A DNA stretch of 52,191 nt from Pseudomonadota bacterium (lineage in GTDB: Bacteria > Pseudomonadota > Gammaproteobacteria > Burkholderiales > Burkholderiaceae_C). Location of the stretch: the NCBI GenBank assembly GCA_021819435.1, contig JAKARB010000014.1, positions 83,085 to 135,275 on the forward strand, read 5' to 3'. The translations under genes and the position numbers were made by a program. This document shows positions 1 to 8,137 of the stretch, in pieces (position 1 is the first letter of the stretch; every line of letters starts with the position of its first letter). The notes under the pieces were generated by a model. It saw nothing but the letters and a program-made list of their open reading frames with translations, had not been told where the DNA came from and did not search any database.

Positions 1-1
1 C

Positions 2-1015
2 GGAACGCAGCGAACTGCTCTCTGGACAATTCTCAAATTGCTAGCAGACAAAGGCATTAAAGCAAAGCCTGCAGCAAAAACAGCCAAAACATTCCACGAG
101 CCTGTAGGCCCCAACACCGCTCACATATTGCTCATTGATGAGCCCGAGGTTAGCCTTCATCCGAGGGCTATTCAAGCAGCCCGGGATGTGCTCTATTCGC
201 TACCTGATAATGAAAACTGGCAGGTGATGATCACTACTCACTCACCAAGCTTCATTGATCTTAGCAAAGACCATACAACAATCATTAGAGCCGAAAAGGA
301 CGCCAGAAACAATATTGGCGCAACCACCCTTTACAGACCAGATCAAGCGCAACTAGACAGCGACGACAAGGAGAATCTTAAGCTAATAAATCTATTTGAC
401 TCGCACATTTCAGAAGCTTTTTTTGGCGGACAAGTGCTAGTTGTCGAGGGTGACACTGAATACACGGCATTCAATTACATCAAGAGTAGGGAAGCATCGG
501 CTGGAAACAATGATTACCACAGCCTGAATGTAATTAGAGCGAGAGGCAAAGTCACTGTCGCATCTATGATGAAGGTGCTAAATCACTTCAAGAGCAAATA
601 TTACGTTCTTCATGACACCGACCGCCAGACCGTTCAATCAAGAGTCAAGGACAAATCCGCCAGCACAAACGATCAAGTTGTCTATAGATTGACCACCATC
701 GCAAACCCCGCGTGGACAAATAATGGAAAAATCGAAGCACAAATGTCTGGCTTCTCGCGGGTGGTGGCTTCAGTTGTGAATTTTGAAGAAGCCTACTTCT
801 CCGAGGTGATAGACAGCGACAAGCCGGAGAATTGCATAAATCGGCTGAAATCCGACCCCGATTCATATGCTGTAGTAAAGCAACTTCTTGATGGAGTCCT
901 TGAAATTAATGGCGCACAATTGCCTTGTGGTGCTATTAATTGGTCCAATGTTCAAGAGTTAGATGCTGCCGTAAAATCGTGGGACAGCAAGGTTACTGTT
1001 TTACCAGAGGCATAA
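2..1015 (+). CDS. OLD-like AAA ATPase with TOPRIM domain, 5' truncated by window edge
   Basis: The reading frame is open to the first bases of the window, so the N-terminal part, with the P-loop, lies outside; 337 residues are visible. Near the start is a Walker B motif (LLIDEPEVSLHP) followed by the switch histidine TTHSPSF, as in ABC/SMC-like ATPases. About 130 residues later comes a TOPRIM domain with VLVVEGDTE and the metal-binding HDTDR. ATPase plus C-terminal TOPRIM is the architecture of OLD-family nucleases, which include phage-defence proteins such as GajA and the P2 Old exonuclease. Base composition is clearly richer in A+T than the rest of the window, and codon use differs, which suggests transfer. 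An attC-like element starts at its stop codon. The function as a defence nuclease is inferred from the family only. Confidence 0.85.
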   Translation, partial: GTQRTALWTILKLLADKGIKAKPAAKTAKTFHEPVGPNTAHILLIDEPEVSLHPRAIQAARDVLYSLPDNENWQVMITTHSPSFIDLSKDHTTIIRAEKDARNNIGATTLYRPDQAQLDSDDKENLKLINLFDSHISEAFFGGQVLVVEGDTEYTAFNYIKSREASAGNNDYHSLNVIRARGKVTVASMMKVLNHFKSKYYVLHDTDRQTVQSRVKDKSASTNDQVVYRLTTIANPAWTNNGKIEAQMSGFSRVVASVVNFEEAYFSEVIDSDKPENCINRLKSDPDSYAVVKQLLDGVLEINGAQLPCGAINWSNVQELDAAVKSWDSKVTVLPEA

Positions 1016-1101
1016 CTGTCGGTTCAACGCGGACGCCAACTCTGGCCATGGCTTCGCCATTTTTATGGCCAGTGTTGGTGCCCTAACCACCCCCGTCAAA
1101 G
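1010..1101 (+). other. attC-like integron recombination site (or a fold-alike terminator hairpin)
   Basis: The stop codon of the OLD-like gene lies in ATAAC, followed by GGTTCAACGCGGACGCC, which matches the left half of many integron attC sites as I remember them. A long imperfect stem follows: 1036-1049 pairs with 1065-1078 with one mismatch, enclosing the small hairpin ATGGC-TTC-GCCAT and TTTT at 1048-1064. Then come GGTGCCCTAACC and GTCAAAG (1095-1101), a degenerate version of the GTTRRRY crossover box. The small hairpin plus T run could also act as a terminator. Integron origin is therefore likely but not certain, because the right core is weak. Confidence 0.5.
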
Positions 1102-1183
1102 TGGCGCGATCAAGCCTGAACTGAACCAGGCCGTCGCCTCGGCTTTGGCCCTTACAACAACAAACATCCATCGAGAGGAAGAC

Positions 1184-1612
1184 ATGGACAGAAACCTGCT
1201 GCTACTCCCCCTGCTGCTGCAGGCATTCACCACGCTCGTCGCTTATTCACTGCTGCGCATCCGTCGCGACAAGGCCACCGCTGCGGGGCAGGTCAACGAG
1301 CAGCGCCGCGCCCTTCATGACGATGCCTGGCCAGAGCATGTTCTCCAGATCAACAACAACATCCGCAACCAGTTCGAGCTCCCAACGCTGTTCTATGTGC
1401 TGAGCCTGGTTCTTTGGTGCATCGACTTCGTGGGGCCGTTCACGCTCGGCATCGCCACGCTCTTTTCTTTGAGCCGCATGGTTCACCTGGGCATCCACAC
1501 CGGCAGCAATCACGTGCCTCATCGGCGTCGAGCCTTCACCTTCGGGCTGGGCATGGTCATCATCCTGTTCTTCGTGGCGGCCACCGGCGTGCTGTCAACG
1601 GTGTTGAGGTAA
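1184..1612 (+). CDS. MAPEG-family membrane protein
   Basis: This 142-residue protein has four hydrophobic segments and the MAPEG hallmark NNIRNQFELPTLFYVLSL, with the N-x-x-N-x-x-E-x-P pattern of membrane-associated eicosanoid/glutathione metabolism proteins. Small bacterial members are glutathione-dependent or of unknown role. The start at 1184 is preceded by GAGAGGAAG at good distance, so it is preferred over the non-ATG start at 1145. The next gene begins 46 bases downstream. Substrate and activity cannot be read from the sequence. Confidence 0.8.
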   Translation: MDRNLLLLPLLLQAFTTLVAYSLLRIRRDKATAAGQVNEQRRALHDDAWPEHVLQINNNIRNQFELPTLFYVLSLVLWCIDFVGPFTLGIATLFSLSRMVHLGIHTGSNHVPHRRRAFTFGLGMVIILFFVAATGVLSTVLR

Positions 1613-1657
1613 GGTGCCTTGCCGTGTGCGATTCCGAGGGTTTTGGAAAGGTCTGAC

Positions 1658-2263
1658 ATGAGCGTCTTCGAGATCTCCTGGGCTCATGCGTGGGCAGGCT
1701 TGGGCCTCACGCCACCGCCCGATCTGTTCGATGCCTTGCTTGCCGCATACAGCGAGCCTCAGCGCCACTACCACTCTCAGCAGCACTTGGCTGAATGCCT
1801 CACGCACTTCGACCAAGCGCGGCAGCTTGCGGAGCATCCAGGAGAGGTAGAAATCGCATTGTGGTTTCACGATGCCATCTACGACCCGCGTGGCAAGTCG
1901 AACGAGCGGCTGAGCGCTGATTGGGCCATGCGGGCGCTCATGTCGAGTGGTGCCAGTGAGGCAACTCGGTTGCGGGTTGAGCGTTTGATCATGGCGACCA
2001 CCCACGATGCAACGCCCACCAGCAGCGATGCGCAGCTCCTCGTCGACATCGATCTCGCAATTCTTGGCGCGGCACCTGCCCGCTTCGCCGAGTACGACCA
2101 GCAGGTGCGTGCTGAGTACAGTTGGGTTCCACGCATCGTCTACAACATGAAGCGAAGGCGCGTGCTCAAGTCTTTCTTGGCTCGCCCTCACATTTACAGC
2201 ACGAGCCACTTCAGAGAGCGCCACGAAGCGCAGGCGCGCATCAACCTGGCTGCGGTGACCTGA
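1658..2263 (+). CDS. HD-domain metal-dependent phosphohydrolase-like protein
   Basis: A 201-residue soluble protein. Its N-terminal third carries HYHSQQHL and the HD motif WFHDAIYD, followed by NERLSADWA. This is the pattern of the COG4339-type HD proteins (predicted metal-dependent phosphohydrolases). H and D residues in these motifs are expected to bind the metal. The ATG at 1658, with GGAAAG nine bases upstream, is chosen over a TTG at 1619. No substrate is known for the group, and the neighbours give no pathway hint. Confidence 0.8.
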   Translation: MSVFEISWAHAWAGLGLTPPPDLFDALLAAYSEPQRHYHSQQHLAECLTHFDQARQLAEHPGEVEIALWFHDAIYDPRGKSNERLSADWAMRALMSSGASEATRLRVERLIMATTHDATPTSSDAQLLVDIDLAILGAAPARFAEYDQQVRAEYSWVPRIVYNMKRRRVLKSFLARPHIYSTSHFRERHEAQARINLAAVT

Positions 2264-2298
2264 CTACACTGCGCACATCACACACAAGGGAGAAAGAA

Positions 2299-2577
2299 AT
2301 GGAACTGGAAGTCACTTGGGTCAGGGCCATCAAGGTTTGGTGGGCCTACGCCTGGCGGAATTTCCTGGCGATCATCGTCAGCGTCGTCGTTGCGACGATC
2401 CTCGGCTTCATCGCTGGCTTGGTCATGGGCGCAGCGGGCGCCAACCCATCAACGATCAAGGCCGTGACCTTCCCCCTGGGCTTCATCGCAGGTGTGGCGG
2501 TCTCGATCATCCCCATCAAAATGATCCTGGGCAAGAACTTTGGCGAGTTCAAGTTGGTGCTCGTCAAGGCTGAGTGA
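2299..2577 (+). CDS. Small two-helix membrane protein, unknown function
   Basis: This 92-residue protein starts at an ATG behind a good ribosome site (AAGGGAGAAAG). It has a short amphipathic N-terminus (KVWWAYAWRNF) and two hydrophobic segments at about residues 19-45 and 53-72. The second is interrupted by a glycine/proline turn and followed by a basic stretch containing KMILGKNFGEF. It resembles short inner-membrane proteins of unknown role common in betaproteobacteria. It lies three bases upstream of the next gene, so both are probably cotranscribed. Confidence 0.65.
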   Translation: MELEVTWVRAIKVWWAYAWRNFLAIIVSVVVATILGFIAGLVMGAAGANPSTIKAVTFPLGFIAGVAVSIIPIKMILGKNFGEFKLVLVKAE

Positions 2578-2580
2578 GCC

Positions 2581-3129
2581 GTGGTGTCCACCGGCATGGT
2601 CCCCGTCAACTCCAGCGAAATCCCGCCAGAGGCATTGCTGCAGCGCTACAAGCGCGATGGCGCCTACACGGACTGTTATCAGATGGACGTGCCTCGCCAC
2701 GTGTCCATGCCTGAGTACATCGCCGCGTTCTACACAACGCCTCTCTTCAAGGTCGAGCGGAGCATCCTGGCCAGGGTGGCGGGCAAGCACTCGTCCGATG
2801 AGGCCGCCCTGGCCCTCGCGCAGGGGCGCGAATCGCGTTTCGCCGCGTGGAGCGTTGAAGGCAGGCTGAGCAACCAGCTACTGCTTTGCGACTTCATGGG
2901 GCGCACGAGGTCGTGGCTCATGGTGGAGGCGCACCCGTCTTCCACGCGGCTGTACTTTGGCTCGGCGGTCGTGCCGAAGTCAAAGTCTGCCGATGGCAAG
3001 GCGTCTTTCGGGTTCGCGTTTCACTTGCTGCACGGCTTTCATCACCTGTACTCGAAGGCCCTGATGCGGGCGGCGCAAGCCAAGCTTGGCAAGCAGGGCC
3101 GCCCGCCTTTTGAAGCGCCACCAACATGA
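2581..3129 (+). CDS. Conserved hypothetical protein
   Basis: The gene encodes 182 residues, starts at GTG 2581 three bases after the previous stop, and ends overlapping the next gene by four bases, so it sits in a small operon. The protein is soluble. Conserved-looking blocks are PRHVSMPEYIAAFYTTPLF, LLLCDFMGRTRSWL and TRLYFGSAVVP, typical of a single alpha/beta domain. I do not recognise the family with certainty and assign no function. Confidence 0.6.
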   Translation: MVSTGMVPVNSSEIPPEALLQRYKRDGAYTDCYQMDVPRHVSMPEYIAAFYTTPLFKVERSILARVAGKHSSDEAALALAQGRESRFAAWSVEGRLSNQLLLCDFMGRTRSWLMVEAHPSSTRLYFGSAVVPKSKSADGKASFGFAFHLLHGFHHLYSKALMRAAQAKLGKQGRPPFEAPPT

Positions 3130-3662
3130 TCCTCAGAGAAGCAACGCCGAGCGATGCAGAACAGATCGCCAGTTTGGTCAACCAAGCCTATCGCCCAGAA
3201 CCGGGCGCGAGTGGGTGGACGCACGAGTCAGGTCTTGTATCGGGCCAACGCATCAGTGCAGAGCAAGTGATCGGCGCGATGCGTGGCAGCCATGCCGTGC
3301 TGCTGGTGGCGCAGGAAGGTGAAAGCCTGCTGGGCTGTGTTCACGTTGAAAACGCGGCGCCCTGGTGCCACATCGGGATGCTGGCAACCTTGCCGTCTTT
3401 GCAAAACCGAGGCCTTGGCAAGAAGCTGCTGGCCGCAGCGGAAGACCTCGCGGTTTCCCGCCATGGCGCGCAGGGGTTCAAGATGTCCGTGCTGTCATCG
3501 AGGCCAGAACTCTTGGCCTACTACGAGCGCAGAGGTTATCGCCTGACGGGCTTGGCGCACCCCTATCCTGTCGAGGCGGGTGTTGGTCAGCCACTCAATG
3601 CGAACCTGCAAGTGCTTGAACTCATCAAGTTGCATGGTGTTGTGGGAGGCAACGCCGCTTGA
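3126..3662 (+). CDS. GNAT family N-acetyltransferase
   Basis: A 178-residue protein beginning MILREATPSDAEQIASLVN, the usual GNAT opening. The acetyl-CoA-binding segment is present as GMLATLPSLQNRGLGKKLL (Q/R-x-x-G-x-G/A), and the C-terminal SRPELLAYYERRGYRLTG matches motif B. It should transfer an acetyl group from acetyl-CoA to a small-molecule or protein amine. The start overlaps the previous stop by four bases, showing translational coupling. The substrate is not predictable. Confidence 0.85.
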   Translation: MILREATPSDAEQIASLVNQAYRPEPGASGWTHESGLVSGQRISAEQVIGAMRGSHAVLLVAQEGESLLGCVHVENAAPWCHIGMLATLPSLQNRGLGKKLLAAAEDLAVSRHGAQGFKMSVLSSRPELLAYYERRGYRLTGLAHPYPVEAGVGQPLNANLQVLELIKLHGVVGGNAA

Positions 3663-3691
3663 ACTGGATGTGATTGAGCGACCACAACCCG

Positions 3692-4480
3692 ATGAAACGC
3701 CGACACCCTTTTCTCACCCGTGCCCACGCCTTGCGGCGCGTCGAAGCCCACCTGCGAAACAACAGCTTCCCCCGGCTGCAAATGCTGCTGTTGGTCACGT
3801 TGACGGGCGCCTTCGGTTTCCTGAGCTCTTATTGCATGCTCCATGCTGGGCTGGACTCGATGGCGGTTCGGTACCCCTTGGCGCTCGCCTTCGCGTACCT
3901 GTTTTTCCTCTTCCTGATGTGGCTGTGGCTGCGCACCAATGCGTCGGACTACACAGACATCCCCGATCTCTCAGGCATCTCGCCATCAGGCGGTTCGTCC
4001 GCGACGCCGTGCGACATCACCAGTGGTGGCGGGGGTGACTTCGGCGGCGGCGGGGCGACCGCATCGTTTGACACGCCGGGCATCGACTCAGGCGGCGCGT
4101 CAGAGGTGTCGGGCAGCTCCATCGGCGATGCGGCCGGTGGCATCGCCGATGCCGATGAGTTGGTGATCCCGCTCTTGGTCGTGGCCTTGGCCATCGGGCT
4201 GGCGCTGGCTTCGCTCTACGTTGTCTACATCGCGCCGGCTTTGTTCGCCGAGGTGTTGGTGGACGGTTTGCTGTCTTATGCGCTCTTCAGGCACCTGCGG
4301 TCTGAAGAGCGGCCCTTCTGGCTGGCCAGCGCCATGCGGCGCACCATCGCGCCATTTGCCGCGACCGCCGCGTTCCTCGCCATCACGGGGTTGGCGATGT
4401 CCTTGTACGCGCCGGGCGCCAGCTCCATCGGGCAGGTCATCGAACACGCGAGCACGGGTGGCCCGCAGCACCGGCCTTAG
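3692..4480 (+). CDS. Membrane protein with glycine/serine-rich linker, unknown function
   Basis: About 262 residues from the ATG at 3692; a TTG at 3674 is an alternative. Two hydrophobic helices near residues 32-52 and 62-82 are followed by a roughly 70-residue low-complexity segment rich in Gly, Ser and Asp (SGGGGDFGGGGA and similar). Two or three more helices follow, ending in a short tail. The middle region resembles the disordered glycine-rich segments of some TPM-associated membrane proteins, but no domain is recognised. Its stop overlaps the stop of the convergent TonB receptor gene by three bases. Confidence 0.6.
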   Translation: MKRRHPFLTRAHALRRVEAHLRNNSFPRLQMLLLVTLTGAFGFLSSYCMLHAGLDSMAVRYPLALAFAYLFFLFLMWLWLRTNASDYTDIPDLSGISPSGGSSATPCDITSGGGGDFGGGGATASFDTPGIDSGGASEVSGSSIGDAAGGIADADELVIPLLVVALAIGLALASLYVVYIAPALFAEVLVDGLLSYALFRHLRSEERPFWLASAMRRTIAPFAATAAFLAITGLAMSLYAPGASSIGQVIEHASTGGPQHRP

Positions 4481-6546
4481 AAATTGGCCGTGAGCGTGAG
4501 CCGCACCGTGCGCGGTTCGGCAGGGTGCGAGTGGACATCGAACACGTCCGCCGTTTCGCCCTTCAGGCGCGAGGCGTAGTAGTAGTCGATGTCGCTGACC
4601 TTGCGGTCGAAGAGGTTGAACACGTCCAGCGCGAGCTTGATGTCGGGGCTGAATTTGTAGCCCACGCGCGCGTAGGTGAGCGTGGTGCCCTTCGAGCGCA
4701 CGCTGTTGTCTTCGACCAGCGGACGGGGGCCGAAGTAGCGCACCTGCAGTTGGCCGAACCAGGGGCCGAGTTCGGTGAGGGTCATGCCGAACGAGGCCAC
4801 CTTGCGCACGGAACCCGGCACGTAACGGCCGGTCTGACCGCCTTCGCCTTGCTGGGGCTGGTCGAAGCGGGCCTGCGAGAAGGCCAGGTCGGCGTCGAAC
4901 AGCAGCCAGTGGCGCGCGATGTAGTGGTTGTTGAACTCGATGCCATGGCGCTTGGAGGCGCCGCTGGCTTCGGTGTCGCCTGCATCGCCCGAAAACACGA
5001 GTTCCGAGTCGAGCTTGAGTTGCCACAGCGAGAGCGAGGTCTGCAGGCCAGGCAGCCATTCGCTGCGCATGCCGAGTTCGCTGCCCCGGGTGCGCACGAG
5101 GGGCACGGCGGCGTCGGTCGCTTCGCCGTCGCTGGGGCGCACCTTGGCGGTCATGCCACGTGCATCGTTGCTGTGAAAGCCCTGGCCGGCGTTGGCGAAG
5201 AACTCGGTGCGCGACCAGGGGCCGAAAATCAATGAGAGCTTGGGGCTGTTGACCCAGGCGCTGCGCGTGCCGCTGTTGGCCGCGATGGAGCTGTCCACGT
5301 CGACGTTCACGTGGTCGACGCGCAGGCCCGCAACGCTGCGCAGCCAGGGGGTCCAGCGGATGTCGTTCTGGCCGTACAGGCCGGCGCTGGTTTCGCGCAC
5401 GCGGCTTTCCTGGGTGGTGCCGCTGCGTTGGCCGCCTTCGGCGCTGTAGAGGCCGACGGGCGAGAGCCGGTCGTGGCGCCATTGCAGGCCCAGGGTGTTG
5501 CCCATGCCGAGGCCGGCGACGTCGGCTTGCCAAAGGCGGCTCACGGTGCCGCCCAGCACCTGGCGGTCTTCGGCCTGCTCGAACTGGTCGCCGTGGATGG
5601 GGTCGGTGAAGTAGGTGAAGTTCGAGAACAGGTCGAGGTGCGACTGGATGGCGTAGGCGTTGGCGCGCCACTCGCCGCCGTCCACGACCTTCAGCGCGTC
5701 CCACGACAGGCTGGCGCGGCGGGTTTCGCCATGGTCAGTGGGGTCGATGGCGCCGAAACGACCAATCAGGCCACTGTCCACGGCGCGCTGGGGCACCTGG
5801 TCGGTGCTGTTCCAACGCGCGGTGTAGGCCATGGCGGTGAGGCTTTGGCGCGTGTCGCCCTCGGCCAGGCTGTAGCGCAGCAGGCCGTTGAAGCGGTGGA
5901 AGTTCTCCGGGTTCTGCCAAGGGCCGTCGTTGTGGGCGATCTCGGCGGCGTAGAGCAACTGGCCGGTGCGCAGCGGCGTCGAGTCGGCCAGCAGCGTGCG
6001 GGCGTAGGCGTGCTCGCCCAGCGTCACCGAGGCGATGCCTTTGGGCAGTTGGTCAACCAGTTGGATGCGGGCGGTGCCGGCGGAGCTGAAGTCGCCGTCT
6101 TCGGCCACGTAGGGCCCTTTGCGGTAGTGCACGCTGCGCACCAGTTCGGGCATCAGGAAGTTGAGGTCGGTGTAGCCCTGGCCATGCGCGTGCGTGGGCA
6201 TGTTCACGGGCATGCCGTCCACGAAGGTGGCAAAGTCGGTGCCGTGGTCGAGGTTGAAGCCGCGCAGGTAGTACTGGTTGGCCTTGCCGTCACCGCTGTG
6301 CTGCGAAACGATCACGCCGGGCACGAACTCCAAGATCTCGGCGGGCCGCAGCGTGGGTCGGGCTTGCACGAGCTTGGCCGTGACCGTGCCTTCGCTGGCC
6401 GACTGCGTGGTGCCCACCGCGTTGTTGTAGTTGGCGGTTGCCACCACTTCCGGCAGCGAGGGCGCCTCGTCGGCATGGCCGGGCACGGACATGGCCGCGC
6501 ATAGGCACGAAACGATGGCGGGGGCAAGGTGTGGTGTGGTGCGCAT
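4477..6546 (-). CDS. TonB-dependent outer-membrane receptor
   Basis: A 689-residue outer-membrane protein. It has a signal peptide (first ~25 residues, ending GHADEA), a TonB-box-like PEVVATA, and a plug domain with LRPAEILEFVPGV and KANQYYLRGFNLDHGTDF. A long beta-barrel ends in the aromatic C-terminus TLTANF expected for BAM insertion. It would import a metal chelate or other large ligand using TonB energy. It starts 11 bases after the stop of the 2OG-Fe(II) oxygenase gene, so the two are cotranscribed. Oxygenases beside such receptors often belong to iron uptake. I saw no clear Fur box upstream. The ligand is unknown. Confidence 0.9.
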   Translation of the reverse strand: MRTTPHLAPAIVSCLCAAMSVPGHADEAPSLPEVVATANYNNAVGTTQSASEGTVTAKLVQARPTLRPAEILEFVPGVIVSQHSGDGKANQYYLRGFNLDHGTDFATFVDGMPVNMPTHAHGQGYTDLNFLMPELVRSVHYRKGPYVAEDGDFSSAGTARIQLVDQLPKGIASVTLGEHAYARTLLADSTPLRTGQLLYAAEIAHNDGPWQNPENFHRFNGLLRYSLAEGDTRQSLTAMAYTARWNSTDQVPQRAVDSGLIGRFGAIDPTDHGETRRASLSWDALKVVDGGEWRANAYAIQSHLDLFSNFTYFTDPIHGDQFEQAEDRQVLGGTVSRLWQADVAGLGMGNTLGLQWRHDRLSPVGLYSAEGGQRSGTTQESRVRETSAGLYGQNDIRWTPWLRSVAGLRVDHVNVDVDSSIAANSGTRSAWVNSPKLSLIFGPWSRTEFFANAGQGFHSNDARGMTAKVRPSDGEATDAAVPLVRTRGSELGMRSEWLPGLQTSLSLWQLKLDSELVFSGDAGDTEASGASKRHGIEFNNHYIARHWLLFDADLAFSQARFDQPQQGEGGQTGRYVPGSVRKVASFGMTLTELGPWFGQLQVRYFGPRPLVEDNSVRSKGTTLTYARVGYKFSPDIKLALDVFNLFDRKVSDIDYYYASRLKGETADVFDVHSHPAEPRTVRLTLTANF

Positions 6547-6557
6547 GGGCCCGGACT

Positions 6558-7202
6558 TCAGCCGCTGAAGGAGATCGCATAACCCCACGAATCGAGCCGC
6601 GTGGGGATGGCGTTGAACGCCATGGTGATGCGGCGCTCGCCCAGGTTGGGCGGCACGGCGTGCATGAGGTAGCTCGGGAACAGCACCAGGTCGCCCGGCT
6701 CGGGCTGTGGGCTGATCCACTTGTCGGCGTTGTATTCGCTGGGTGTCATGCCCGCGTGGTCGTTCTTGAAGGCGAAGTCGTGGCCGCCTGGCGATTTCAT
6801 GAACACGGTCCGCGATTGCGGGTGCGTGGGCGTCAGGTAGACCACGCCCGAGATGAAGCTGTTGGCGTGATTGTGCATGGCCTGGCGGCCGCCTGGGTCC
6901 ATCACGTTCACCCACATCTCCTTGAGCGACCAACCGAGTGGTTCGCCGAAGAGCAAGGTGCCGAATTCGACGAGCCGGGGCGTGATGGCGCGCGCCGCGT
7001 CCACCAGCAAGGGGCTGTCGCTGGGCTTGAGCATGGCGGTGTGCGACAGGTTGTCCGAGGAGTTGTTTTCGCGGTCGGTGCTGGCGCTGAAATGCTGGAC
7101 CAGGCCATCGACGAGGCGGGCGTCCAGGGCTTGGGGCACGCGCATGAAGGGCGTGGGGAACAGGCCGATGACTTCGGCGCCTGGCGGCAAGGGAGCGTTC
7201 AT
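6558..7202 (-). CDS. Putative 2OG-Fe(II) oxygenase (TIGR02466-like)
   Basis: 214 residues from the ATG at 7202; a longer frame from 7265 is possible but its extension looks non-coding. The block PGGRQAMHNHANSFISGVVY, then GDLVLFPSYLMHAVPPN and ERRITMAFNA, is the jelly-roll core of 2-oxoglutarate/Fe(II) dioxygenases. The His in MHNHAN and the His in LMHAVPP are candidate iron ligands, and R in ERRI probably holds 2-oxoglutarate. It would hydroxylate an unknown substrate. It is the first gene of a two-gene operon with the TonB-dependent receptor. Confidence 0.8.
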   Translation of the reverse strand: MNAPLPPGAEVIGLFPTPFMRVPQALDARLVDGLVQHFSASTDRENNSSDNLSHTAMLKPSDSPLLVDAARAITPRLVEFGTLLFGEPLGWSLKEMWVNVMDPGGRQAMHNHANSFISGVVYLTPTHPQSRTVFMKSPGGHDFAFKNDHAGMTPSEYNADKWISPQPEPGDLVLFPSYLMHAVPPNLGERRITMAFNAIPTRLDSWGYAISFSG

Positions 7203-7249
7203 CGCGATGCGAAGGGCGTGGTCGAACGAAAGCGAGTGCAAACACAAGA

Positions 7250-7273
7250 GGCCTGCCGTTTTCACGGCAAGCC
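7250..7273 (-). terminator. Terminator after the PEP-CTERM gene
   Basis: Reading on the minus strand, GGCTTGCCGT and ACGGCAGGCC form a ten-pair stem with one mismatch, closed by a GAAA tetraloop and followed by TCTTGTGTTT. It lies about 45 bases beyond the PEP-CTERM stop and upstream of the oxygenase start, and fits an intrinsic terminator. Confidence 0.6.
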
Positions 7274-7318
7274 TTCAGGGTACTGCACGGTGTGCGATCA
7301 GGTCGCGCTTCTGAGGTG

Positions 7319-7963
7319 TCAGCCGCGGCGGCGACGGATCAGGGCGAGGCCGCCCGCACCGGCCAGCAGCAGGGCCATCGACGCGGGCTCGGGCACGGCA
7401 CCGATCACCACGTTGTCGAAGGCAGCGGCGTTGGCGGCGTTGCCGAAGGTCACCGAGTGCGCGGTGCCGGCGAAGCCCTTGATCACTTGGTCGAAGTGGC
7501 AGAAGGGGCTGTCGCTGCAACCGGCTGAGGCGTTGGCGCCGAGGTCGATCGAGGCCAGCAACGTGCCCTGGCCGTTGAGTTCGCTCCAGATCTGCACGGC
7601 GCCGTCGATCTTGGCCGATGCGGCGTAGAACAAGCTCAGGCCGGTGGTGAAGCCAGCTGCCACGTTCAGCGTGGCGTCAGCGCCGACGGGGGCCATGACA
7701 CCCAGCGGGCTGGGGGCGTGCGAGAAGTAGGGGCCGAGTTCGTCGTTGGCGAAGGCGAGTGCATCGCCGCTGAACGAGACGCCCAGTGCCGGGCCGAGCT
7801 GGCCAGCGCTGTCGGCACCGCCGTTGTAGAACTCGCCGATCGAGCTGAAGCTGGTCGGGCCTTCGAAATCGAGCAGGATGCCTTCGGCCGCGAAAGCGGG
7901 GGTCGAGGCGCACAGCACGATCGCGGCAGAGGCGATGAGCTTGGCAGGGAACGTCGTCTTCAT
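7319..7963 (-). CDS. PEP-CTERM sorting-domain protein
   Basis: A 214-residue exported protein. A signal peptide (residues 1-25, ending TPAFAA) is followed by a beta-rich domain with FDNVVIGA. The C-terminus is a classic PEP-CTERM tripartite tail: VPEPASMALLLAGAGGLALI and then RRRRG. Such proteins are handled by an exosortase and are linked to exopolysaccharide or biofilm. No exosortase gene is in the window. The start at 7963 is fixed by GAGGAG upstream. It is flanked by a terminator, so it is probably a single-gene unit. Confidence 0.85.
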   Translation of the reverse strand: MKTTFPAKLIASAAIVLCASTPAFAAEGILLDFEGPTSFSSIGEFYNGGADSAGQLGPALGVSFSGDALAFANDELGPYFSHAPSPLGVMAPVGADATLNVAAGFTTGLSLFYAASAKIDGAVQIWSELNGQGTLLASIDLGANASAGCSDSPFCHFDQVIKGFAGTAHSVTFGNAANAAAFDNVVIGAVPEPASMALLLAGAGGLALIRRRRG

Positions 7964-8137
7964 TCGATACTCCTCAAGAATGTTGGGCGGCCGGGCCCGG
8001 GAGCCGGACATCGGCTCGTCTGGCAAAGAAGTCTGCGGGGCGTTCACGACAGGCGTGTGACGTTGAGCCTGGAGCACTCATCAGGCTGTCATGTGCGCCA
8101 GCGACAGTGGTGGATCGATTCACCTTTGTCACCCGCC

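Noticed and set aside
4100..5704. 534-codon minus-strand frame overlapping the receptor and the glycine-rich membrane protein
   Set aside because: Arg/Pro-rich composition of an out-of-frame translation; it crosses two real genes.
5311..6504. Open frame opposite the TonB receptor (397 codons)
   Set aside because: Valine/glycine/alanine-rich shadow of the receptor gene with no ribosome site or motif.
7203..7318. Fur box before the oxygenase/TonB receptor operon
   Set aside because: No 19-base GATAATGATWATCATTATC-like repeat; the only structure is a terminator hairpin.
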